The notes under the pieces are model-generated. The model was not told where the DNA came from. It ran no database searches and saw only the letters and a program-made list of their open reading frames with translations. Positions 1-5,248 of a stretch of 5,248 nt of DNA are shown piece after piece; position 1 is the stretch's first letter; each line of letters opens with the position of its first letter. This DNA is from Acidobacteriota bacterium (lineage in GTDB: Bacteria > Acidobacteriota > Terriglobia > Bryobacterales > JACQDG01), in NCBI GenBank assembly GCA_016201185.1, contig JACQDG010000331.1:1-5248 (forward strand), read 5' to 3'. Both the position numbers and the translations under genes were made by a program.

Positions 1-942
1 CACAATCAAGGTCGTTATAGGAAACAGCAGTTCCTCCACCCGCCGCTCGCCGCGCTCCAGAAACGGCCGGAAGTGGACCGGGTCAAGCACCAATCCGGCG
101 GCGAAGGCCCCCACGATGGGCGCCAGGCCCACCAGCCCCGCCAGCATCGCAACCAGAAAGCAGAAGCAAACGCAGACGGCCAGCAGAACGCCCGGCACGC
201 GCAGCCGTGCAGCGTAGCGAAACAGACTATTGGCCAGGAACCGGCCTGCCAGCACTGCGACGGTCAGGAACAAGCAGGCCTTCAGAATGATCCACAGCGA
301 CACTGTCCAGGAAAAACCCGCGCCGGACCCAGTAGCAGCCGCCATCACCAGGCCGCTCACCATCGCCAGCACCACCAGCCCCATAACGTCATCCGCCACG
401 GCCGCGCCCAGAATGATACGGGCCTCCTTGGTGCCGGCCTTCCCCAGGTCCTTGAGCACGCGGGCCGTGATGCCCACACTGGTGGCTGCGAGCGTGGTAC
501 CCACGAACAGGTGCGTGAGCCATCCTGCGTCCCGCAGAAACAGCAGGGAAACAAGATAGCCCAGGAGCATCGGCGCCATCACTCCCAGGAAGGCCACCAG
601 CAAGGAAGACCATCCCACCTCCAGCATCCCTCCCAGGTCCAATTCCAGTCCCACCTCGAACAGCAGCAGGACCACGCCGATCTCCGCCACCACGCCGATG
701 GCCGTCGAGGTCCGCAGCCACTCCAGCGCCGTAATTCCGAACAGACCCAAGTTGCCAAGGAGCACACCAATTACCAACTCGCCCAGCACCGGGGACTGGC
801 CCATCCGCCCGAACACTTCACCCCCCAGCTTGGCGGCCACAATAATCAGCCCCAGGGCGATCATGGCCTGGCGCGCCAGCGCGGCCGCATCCGGGCCGGG
901 GACGGCCACGGCCGAAACGAGCGGCAGGATCACGGCCGGCAT
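1..942 (-). CDS. Kef-type cation:proton antiporter (CPA2 family), C-terminus cut by window edge
   Basis: This is an inner-membrane monovalent cation/H+ exchanger of the CPA2 (Na_H_Exchanger domain) family. Reading from ATG at 942, 314 codons stay open to the window edge, so the stop and any C-terminal TrkA-N/RCK domain are not visible. Hydrophobic segments alternate with short loops through the whole translation. Recognisable family signatures are a VVLLLFEVGLEL helix (about residues 90-101), ATSVGITARVL (153-163), and the paired aspartates of the ion-binding helix in GAAVADDVMGL (D184, D185). It starts 3 bases after the PPK2 stop and is the third gene of the operon. No good Shine-Dalgarno precedes ATG 942 (mRNA ...CTGACGTGACGC-ATG), so it probably depends on coupling to PPK2 translation. 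M27 (862-864) is an alternative start, but it would begin almost directly in the first membrane helix. The family is secure. Which ion it carries, and whether it is glutathione-gated like KefB/C, cannot be told from this part. Confidence 0.93.
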   Translation of the reverse strand, partial: MPAVILPLVSAVAVPGPDAAALARQAMIALGLIIVAAKLGGEVFGRMGQSPVLGELVIGVLLGNLGLFGITALEWLRTSTAIGVVAEIGVVLLLFEVGLELDLGGMLEVGWSSLLVAFLGVMAPMLLGYLVSLLFLRDAGWLTHLFVGTTLAATSVGITARVLKDLGKAGTKEARIILGAAVADDVMGLVVLAMVSGLVMAAATGSGAGFSWTVSLWIILKACLFLTVAVLAGRFLANSLFRYAARLRVPGVLLAVCVCFCFLVAMLAGLVGLAPIVGAFAAGLVLDPVHFRPFLERGERRVEELLFPITTLIV

Positions 943-945
943 GCG

Positions 946-1773
946 TCACGTCAGAACGATTTTCGAGATATCCACCGTGGTGGGAGGAAACTTGGGATCC
1001 ATTTCTTCCAGCTTCTCGACGATGGTCCGCGCCACGGCGTAATTGCGGAACCATTTCCGGTTGGCCGGAATCACGTACCAGGGCGCCCACGGGGTGGAGC
1101 AATGCGCGAGGGCGTCCTCGAAAGCTTCCATGTAGTAGTCCCACCGGCCCCGCTCGGCGAAATCAGCCAGGCTCAGCTTCCAGTGCTTCTGCTGATCGTC
1201 CAGCCGCTGCTGGAAGCGGTCGCGCTGCTCCTCCTTGGAAATGTAAAGGAAAAATTTCAGAATCTGCGTGCCGCTATCGACCAGCTCCTCCTCAAAGTTG
1301 TTGATGTGCTTGTAGCGGCCCTTCCATACGGACTTGGGCGCCAGGCCATGGACCCGCGCCACCAGCACGTCCTCATAATGCGAGCGGTTGAAAATGACAA
1401 TCTCCCCCTGCGCCGGGGTAACCCTGTGGATGCGCCAGAGAAAGTCACGCTCCGCTTCCAGGCCCGCCGGTTTTTTGAAGCTCGCCACCCGGCAGGATTG
1501 CGGATTCAGCCCGGACATCACGTGCTTGATGGTGCCGTCCTTGCCACCGGCGTCCATAGCCTGCAGCACGATGAGCAAGGACCGCTTGTGCTCGGCGTAC
1601 AGCCGTTCCTGCAGCTCGGCCATCCGCTTCAAGTCCTTGGCTAACTGGTTCACCAGCTTCGGATCGTCGGGGTAGGGGTTGGAGTGATAGTCGGGATCGA
1701 AGTCCTTCAGGCGCACTTTGGTCCCCGGCTCGATCCGCAGCGGCTGCTCTTTGTCTTTGCCCTTCTTCGACAC
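946..1773 (-). CDS. ppk2: Polyphosphate kinase 2 (class III-like), polyphosphate:AMP/ADP phosphotransferase
   Basis: This is a cytoplasmic enzyme that transfers phosphate from inorganic polyphosphate to nucleotides. The 275-residue length is normal for a one-domain PPK2. The Walker A-type motif is AMDAGGKDG (residues 72-80), the Walker B-region motif is FNRSHYEDVLV (128-138), and the lid region with basic residues runs about 180-200 (KEEQRDRFQQRL then WKL). The C-terminal block APWYVIPANRKWFRNY is also typical. From memory, NRSHYED rather than DRSWYNR, together with the APWYVIPAN block, places it near the class III enzymes of Meiothermus and Deinococcus, which accept both AMP and ADP. That class is an inference. 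The start is GTG at 1773-1771. It shares one base with the transporter's TAG stop and follows GGAGG (1785-1781) by 7 bases. The open frame continues upstream to 2124, but that part only shadows the transporter gene. Confidence 0.96.
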   Translation of the reverse strand: MSKKGKDKEQPLRIEPGTKVRLKDFDPDYHSNPYPDDPKLVNQLAKDLKRMAELQERLYAEHKRSLLIVLQAMDAGGKDGTIKHVMSGLNPQSCRVASFKKPAGLEAERDFLWRIHRVTPAQGEIVIFNRSHYEDVLVARVHGLAPKSVWKGRYKHINNFEEELVDSGTQILKFFLYISKEEQRDRFQQRLDDQQKHWKLSLADFAERGRWDYYMEAFEDALAHCSTPWAPWYVIPANRKWFRNYAVARTIVEKLEEMDPKFPPTTVDISKIVLT

Positions 1774-3125
1774 TACGCCGCCTCCGGCCGGTCCACGGTC
1801 AGCTTCCGGTGCTCGCGGGCTATCGCCAGCGCCAGCAAAATCCACACTGCCACCAGCCCAATGTTGAAGGCTGCCATGTTCTGGACACGCAGGCCCAGCT
1901 CCCTGACGGCCACAAACACGACCACACCCGATAGCACGTCGCCGAAGCGCACGAAGAAAGTGTCCACCGCCTGCTTGGCCTTGTACTTGGCCTCGCGGGT
2001 GGTCGGCAAGTACAACGCACCCCGGATGGTGTTCATTAAGGAGTAGTCGGTGCTGTTTTCCAGGATCTTCGCCAAGCGCACGTAGGCAAAGACCGGCGCC
2101 GCCATGATCAACGAGTAACTGCACAGTGAGATGACCGGCAGCACAAACAGCGCCCCGCGCACCCCTAGCAATTTGAAGATGCGCGAAACCAGGAAAAACT
2201 GAAGAAACACGCCTGCCAGGTTTTGCCAGAACTGGAAATCGGCGGCGTAACTTAGCAGAAGTTTCTGTTCGGAGAGCCCGCCTGCGGTTCCGGCAGTTAC
2301 GGCCGCCTGCGCTGCCTGTGAAAAGACCTTGTCGCGCATGTACTCCCCGTTGGTATTGACCAGGTTGAGGGTAAGGATCAGAAGCGCAATGAGCAGCAAG
2401 TAACGCTGTCGGAGCACAAGCTGGAATCCCCCATCCCTGGCCAACGGTTGCTCGGCCTGCTGCCGTCTGGCTGGGTCCAGCGCACGGGCCTTCTCGCGGT
2501 TATGCACGATGTTGGTCAGCAGCAGGCAAGCCAGCAGCAGGCCGCCGGCGACGAGCATCATCTGATAAACTCCCAGCGGCCGAACCAACAGACTGGTAAT
2601 CCCCGAACCCGCCATCGCGCCAACCGAAGCTCCGACGCCCACAATAGGAAACAACCTCTTGCCCTGCTCGGGCGTGTAAATGTCGTTGGCGAAGGACCAG
2701 AGTTGGGCGATGACCATGACGTTAAAGATGCTCGTCCACACGAAGAAAGCGATACCCAACGGCACCTCGGCTTTGCTGAGCAAGTAGAAGAGGACCAGGT
2801 TGGAGGTGAACAACAGGAAGACCCCGTTGATCAATCGGATGCGGTTGACCTTGCTGGCGTAAGCGCCGTAGGCGGGGACCAGAAAGAGCAGCAGCACCGC
2901 CTGGAACGCGCTGCTGTAACTCTTGAGTTCCGCTCCACCACCCGTCAGGATCAGAGCTTCCCGCACCGGCTTGATGATGTAGTAGGCAGTGAGCAGAAGG
3001 AACAGATTCGCCGTCAGAAGCAGGGCGGTGAAGCCCTCCCCCGCCCGCACTTCGGCCAACAGGCTCAGCAGCCGCTCCAGCCAGGTCCTGCTCCCCATCG
3101 AGGCCGGCAACGTCGCTGTGGCCAT
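1773..3125 (-). CDS. ATP/ADP translocase-like nucleotide transporter (TLC, Npt1/Npt2 family)
   Basis: This is a polytopic inner-membrane carrier of 450 residues with about 11-12 hydrophobic segments. It resembles the TLC nucleotide-transporter family known from Rickettsia, Chlamydia and plastids, and annotated in many free-living bacteria. Supporting motifs are AYYIIKPVREALIL (47-60, first helix with basic and acidic charges), QLWSFANDIYTPEQGKRLFP (141-160) followed by a glycine-rich helix, and KYKAKQAVDTFFVRFGD (380-396) in the second half. It is slightly shorter than the roughly 500-residue obligate-intracellular carriers. The ATG at 3125 is preceded by AAGGAG (3137-3132) at a 6-base spacing. 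It is the first gene of the operon and overlaps ppk2 by one base. Family known: exchange or import of nucleotides. Inference: in a free-living cell the substrate could be AMP/ADP or another phosphorylated solute. Transport direction and substrate are not determinable here. The alternative is a divergent MFS-fold carrier with a non-nucleotide substrate. Confidence 0.85.
   Translation of the reverse strand: MATATLPASMGSRTWLERLLSLLAEVRAGEGFTALLLTANLFLLLTAYYIIKPVREALILTGGGAELKSYSSAFQAVLLLFLVPAYGAYASKVNRIRLINGVFLLFTSNLVLFYLLSKAEVPLGIAFFVWTSIFNVMVIAQLWSFANDIYTPEQGKRLFPIVGVGASVGAMAGSGITSLLVRPLGVYQMMLVAGGLLLACLLLTNIVHNREKARALDPARRQQAEQPLARDGGFQLVLRQRYLLLIALLILTLNLVNTNGEYMRDKVFSQAAQAAVTAGTAGGLSEQKLLLSYAADFQFWQNLAGVFLQFFLVSRIFKLLGVRGALFVLPVISLCSYSLIMAAPVFAYVRLAKILENSTDYSLMNTIRGALYLPTTREAKYKAKQAVDTFFVRFGDVLSGVVVFVAVRELGLRVQNMAAFNIGLVAVWILLALAIAREHRKLTVDRPEAA
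1781..1785 (-). promoter_or_regulatory. Shine-Dalgarno GGAGG that fixes the PPK2 GTG start
   Basis: On the minus strand GGAGG (1785 to 1781) lies 7 bases before GTG 1773. It sits inside the last codons of the transporter gene, so ribosomes can load or re-initiate exactly where transporter translation ends (TAGTG junction). This decides the PPK2 start among several in-frame upstream options. Confidence 0.8.
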
Positions 3126-3131
3126 TTTGTT

Positions 3132-3137
3132 CTCCTT
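3132..3137 (-). promoter_or_regulatory. Shine-Dalgarno AAGGAG of the transporter gene
   Basis: The minus strand reads AAGGAG-AACAAA-ATG, which is a strong ribosome-binding site with a 6-base spacer. It supports ATG 3125 as the start of the first operon gene. No convincing -35/-10 pair was found in the rest of the 175-base gap, although the operon promoter is expected there. Confidence 0.8.
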
Positions 3138-3146
3138 GCGAGTGCC

Positions 3147-3290
3147 CTACTCCGCCCAGTCCACGCCCGCCAGTTCCCACCGGCCCGCGATTAGGCGAGC
3201 ATACAGCCGACCGACTTTGGCACTCTCGGATTCTCCTCGATCTTGGCCCGGATTTGCAAGGCGATGTATTGCCCCTCGCTCCCCTCGCAT
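3147..3290 (-). other. Doubtful small ORF or decayed coding remnant between two genes
   Basis: This gap holds a 47-codon minus-strand frame from ATG 3290 to TAG 3149-3147. Only its second half looks protein-like, ending in GRLYARLIAGRWELAGVDW-AE. The neighbouring frame over 3268-3206 reads equally protein-like (YIALQIRAKIEENPRVPKS). Joined across one frameshift near 3206-3211, the two make a plausible amphipathic small protein of about 45 residues, whereas neither frame alone does. A weak ribosome-binding sequence (AGGGCGG) lies 5 bases before ATG 3290. I do not recognise the family. It may be a frameshifted small gene, a remnant, or chance in GC-rich DNA. Confidence 0.25.
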
Positions 3291-3300
3291 GAGTGCCGCC

Positions 3301-3958
3301 CTAAGGTTTGCGCTTGCGGTGCGGCAGCTTTTTCTTGATATCCGGCCAGAATTCCAAGAACACTGCGTTGCCAACGTCACCCCCGAGCCCGCGCGCTCCC
3401 CGGGCTAAAGCGTCGCTCGTGTGCGACAGGCTATCGGGATACCACGCGTTGGAGATGAACCCGCTGCTGAAGCTGCCAGCCACACGCGAAAACGCAAATG
3501 TGCGGCCGCCTCGCGTCGTGTAGGGGAACATGGACTGAAAGGCGGCGGCCATGCTCCTGGCCCAGAATCCCTTTTTTGTCGAGCGGCGATACCGGGGATC
3601 TTCTCCGTCCAGGATGGCCACGCCTGACTGGATCGTGCCGTCAATTGCGCCCCGGCCGAACCACGAGCCAAAGCGGCGCCCATAACCCTGTCCGCCTTGT
3701 TTCCATTCCGTGGGTTCGTCGCGCAACTGGTCGAAACCCGCAGAAAAACCGGCGAACAAGAAAGAAGTAGGACCGTAGGTGCTCTTGAGATAAAGTTGAA
3801 ACCTTCTTTTGGGGGTGAGGGGAGGAAGCGAAGCGGCGGGGCAACGGGGGGACGGCAGCGCTCGGAACAGGGGCGCTCTGCTGATCGGCAGGGGACTGCT
3901 GGGCGTTTAGACCAAGGCAGATCAGTCCTGCCAAACCACACACCATGCCTTTCCGCAT
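3301..3958 (-). pseudogene. Secreted acidobacterial-type hypothetical protein, apparent frameshift after the signal peptide
   Basis: Two frames together make one protein. From ATG 3958 the first frame gives a clean signal peptide (MRKGMVCGLAGLICLGLNAQ, then a Pro/Ala/Ser-rich linker). The conserved part is in the next frame, running from about 3822 to TAG 3303-3301: LTPKRRFQLYLKSTYGPTSF, then GYGRRFG, ILDGEDPRYRRS, FWARSMAAA, FAFSRVAGSF and EFWPDIKKKL, with a basic C-terminus. From memory these blocks match a widespread Acidobacteriota family of exported, probably outer-membrane-associated proteins of unknown function. The conserved frame has a TAA just inside the signal-peptide region and no ATG or GTG start. 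A TTG at 3759-3757 is open, but starting there would remove the first conserved block. The frames join if one base is skipped, most easily at the G runs 3846-3851 or 3811-3815. This could be a real mutation or an assembly error. The function is unknown. Confidence 0.72.
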
Positions 3959-4022
3959 GTGATAACCAGAAACTCCCCGTAATACTGCACCATATTATCA
4001 TTGAAGAGAAAGGCGGCTTTTC
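3959..4022. promoter_or_regulatory. Divergent intergenic promoter region
   Basis: These 64 bases separate the divergent secreted-protein and dehydrogenase genes and are clearly more AT-rich than the surroundings. For the dehydrogenase, TATTAT (3993-3998) is a 5/6 match to a -10 box, with no good -35. For the minus-strand gene, GATAAT (3999 to 3994) overlaps it on the other strand, also without a -35. AAGGCGG (4010-4016) lies 6 bases before GTG 4023 as a modest ribosome-binding site. The minus-strand gene has GGGGAG (3978-3973) 14 bases before its ATG, which is longer than ideal. The box assignments are tentative. Confidence 0.4.
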
Positions 4023-5063
4023 GTGCAGGCGGCTCAACTCGTCGGCGTTCGTGACTTGCGCGTGGTGGATCTGCCGTCGCCTCCCGATCCCGGGCCCGGC
4101 GAGGCGCAGGTGCGCGTGCTAGCGGTCGGCGTCTGCGGCTCCGACCGGCACCAGTACCTGGAAGGCGCCATCGGCGACGCCCCCGCCCGGTTCCCGCAGA
4201 TCCTGGGCCACGAGCCCGTCGGCCTGGTGCTGCACGCAGGCCCCGGCGTGTCGGGCCTCGAGCCGGGAATGCCGGCGGCCCTCGAGCCGGCCATCTACTG
4301 CGGCCGCTGCGAATTCTGCCTCACCGGCCATCACAACGTCTGTAAGAACATCCGCTTCCTGAGCAATCCGGGCGAACCCGGATTCTTCCGAGAATTTGTC
4401 AATCTGCCGGCGGAAAATGTCCTGCCGCTTCCGCCCTCCCTGTCGCCGGCGATCGCGACGCTCTACGAGCCGCTGGCCGTAGCTTTGAACGCCATGAAGC
4501 TGGCGGCGATCCGTCCGGGAGAATCGGCGGCGGTGTTCGGCGCCGGGCCGATCGGGCTGCTGACGATCGCCATGGCTCGCCTGAGCGGGGCCACGCGGAT
4601 TTATGCCGTGGATCGGGTGCCGGCGCGGCTGGAGCTGGCGCGTCTCATGGGAGCCGATTGTGTGATTGATTTTTCGGCGGCCCGCCCCGATCAGGCCATC
4701 CTGGCCGACACGAGCAAGGGCGGCGTGGACGTGGCCTTCGAGGCCGCCGGGAGCCAGGAATCCCTGAACCAATGCCTGCGGGTGACCCGCGCCGCCGGCC
4801 GTGTACTAATGATTGGCATCCCGGCCGAGGTCACCGTGGCCCTGGAGTTTCACGAAATGCGCCGCAAGGAGCTGGCCCTGCTCAACGTGCGACGGCAGAA
4901 CCACAACGCTCACATGGCCATTCGGCTGCTGGCCGAAAGCCGGTTCCCCGCCGGCGAGATTGTCACCCACACACTTCCCCTCGCCGCCGTGGACTCCGCG
5001 TTCCGGCTGCTCGAGAACTACGAGGACGGCGTGGGCAAAGCGGTGATTACCGTCCCGGACTAG
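4023..5063 (+). CDS. Zinc-dependent medium-chain dehydrogenase (alcohol/polyol/threonine dehydrogenase-like)
   Basis: This is a cytoplasmic NAD(P)-dependent oxidoreductase of the MDR superfamily, 346 residues, a normal length. The N-terminal GroES-like domain carries catalytic-zinc ligands C38 (VGVCGSD), H63-E64 (LGHEPVG) and E149 (YEPLAVAL). The structural-zinc lobe has four cysteines, C93, C96, C99 and C107 (CGRCEFCLTGHHNVC). The Rossmann domain has GAGPIG (173-178), and aspartate D197 after the second strand (IYAVDR) favours NAD over NADP. The overall pattern resembles sorbitol, threonine or galactitol-phosphate dehydrogenases, but the substrate cannot be assigned. GTG 4023 is the only reasonable start because an in-frame TGA lies at 4002-4004. 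It is transcribed divergently from the secreted hypothetical gene and ends before an inverted repeat. No partner pathway genes are visible. Confidence 0.95.
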   Translation: MQAAQLVGVRDLRVVDLPSPPDPGPGEAQVRVLAVGVCGSDRHQYLEGAIGDAPARFPQILGHEPVGLVLHAGPGVSGLEPGMPAALEPAIYCGRCEFCLTGHHNVCKNIRFLSNPGEPGFFREFVNLPAENVLPLPPSLSPAIATLYEPLAVALNAMKLAAIRPGESAAVFGAGPIGLLTIAMARLSGATRIYAVDRVPARLELARLMGADCVIDFSAARPDQAILADTSKGGVDVAFEAAGSQESLNQCLRVTRAAGRVLMIGIPAEVTVALEFHEMRRKELALLNVRRQNHNAHMAIRLLAESRFPAGEIVTHTLPLAAVDSAFRLLENYEDGVGKAVITVPD

Positions 5064-5083
5064 GATGCCCGCTCTCTTATGGT

Positions 5084-5113
5084 CGCGGCTCGGATTATTG
5101 ACACCGAGCCGCG
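5084..5113. terminator. Perfect 10-bp inverted repeat between convergent genes, possible bidirectional terminator
   Basis: CGCGGCTCGG (5084-5093) pairs perfectly with CCGAGCCGCG (5104-5113) around a 10-base AT-rich loop (ATTATTGACA). It lies 20 bases after the dehydrogenase stop and 17 bases past the stop of the convergent fragment, where a shared terminator is expected. No T-tract follows on either strand, so it is not a canonical intrinsic terminator. It may work with Rho, block 3' exonucleases, or be a protein-binding or dispersed palindrome. Confidence 0.5.
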
Positions 5114-5130
5114 CGCGGAAGCAAACAGCA

Positions 5131-5248
5131 CTAGCTGACCGGCATCCTCCGCGTGCGCCCCAATAGCTTCCGCGCCCGCTCGATGGCTTGGTTCTCGGCA
5201 TCCTCTCGTGTCGCGCCCTGCGTGCGGGCGATCCAGGCTCCCGGCTCA
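5131..5248 (-). CDS. C-terminal fragment of an unidentified protein, runs off the right edge
   Basis: A minus-strand frame is open from the window edge to TAG 5133-5131 and gives 38 residues. It contains GAWIARTQGATREDAENQAI, then ERARKLLGRTRRMPVS. The Glu/Arg/Ala-rich helical run and clean stop look coding, and no other frame here reads as well. The start and most of the protein are outside the window. I do not recognise the family. It converges on the dehydrogenase gene. Confidence 0.5.
   Translation of the reverse strand, partial: EPGAWIARTQGATREDAENQAIERARKLLGRTRRMPVS

Noticed and set aside
73..1644. A 523-codon plus-strand open frame.
   Set aside because: It lies antisense to both the antiporter and PPK2, crosses their gene boundary, and is rich in Gln, His, Arg and Pro with no domain, as expected of a GC-rich shadow frame.
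1774..2124. An N-terminal extension of PPK2 to an ATG at 2124.
   Set aside because: The extension only overlaps transporter codons and reads as non-protein-like sequence. GTG 1773 has an ideal ribosome-binding site and gives the usual family length.
2448..3194. A 248-codon plus-strand open frame antisense to the transporter.
   Set aside because: Its Gln/Arg/His-rich, low-complexity composition mirrors the membrane protein on the other strand, and it has no recognisable motif.
3226..3260. A TTGCAA / GAGAAT pair on the minus strand as the operon promoter.
   Set aside because: Each box matches only 4 of 6 consensus bases, which is not better than chance in a gap of this size.
3271..3288. Two tandem 9-base near-copies (gcccctcgc, tcccctcgc).
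   Set aside because: Two copies in GC-rich DNA are too few and too short to support a functional repeat.
3405..4037. A 210-codon minus-strand frame covering the secreted-protein gene.
   Set aside because: It is the third frame of that gene, Ser/Arg/Pro-rich, and contains neither the signal peptide nor the conserved blocks.
4119..4772. A 217-codon minus-strand frame inside the dehydrogenase gene.
   Set aside because: It is antisense to an intact zinc dehydrogenase with all motifs in place and looks like a shadow.

Overview
The window is a GC-rich bacterial chromosomal segment. The best lineage hint is the small gene at 3301-3958. From memory it resembles a secreted or outer-membrane hypothetical family that is common in Acidobacteriota (Terriglobia and relatives). 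The Npt1/Npt2-like transporter and the style of the dehydrogenase also fit that phylum. No search could be run, so Acidobacteriota is an inference. I see no rRNA, tRNA, CRISPR array, IS element or phage gene.

Layout. Positions 1-3125 are a tight three-gene minus-strand operon, read right to left. It starts with an ATP/ADP-translocase-like (TLC/Npt) nucleotide transporter (3125 to 1773). Next is a class III-type polyphosphate kinase 2 (1773 to 946), whose GTG start shares one base with the transporter stop. Last is a Kef-type cation:proton antiporter (942 to beyond position 1), which starts 3 bases after the PPK2 stop and is cut by the window edge. Positions 3126-3300 are a gap holding the transporter ribosome-binding site and a doubtful small-ORF remnant. 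Positions 3301-3958 hold a minus-strand secreted hypothetical gene whose signal peptide and conserved domain lie in different frames, so it is frameshifted or mis-sequenced. Positions 3959-4022 are a short AT-rich divergent promoter region. Positions 4023-5063 encode a plus-strand zinc-dependent medium-chain dehydrogenase. A perfect 10-bp inverted repeat at 5084-5113 sits between its stop and the stop of a convergent gene fragment (5131-5248) that runs off the right edge.

Working together. The transporter/PPK2 pair is the notable feature. PPK2 class III enzymes phosphorylate AMP and ADP from polyphosphate, and TLC-family carriers move nucleotides across membranes. Their 1-base overlap implies co-expression at a fixed ratio, which suggests a polyphosphate-powered nucleotide salvage or exchange module. 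The antiporter downstream may link it to pH or cation stress. The other genes show no clear connection to the operon.
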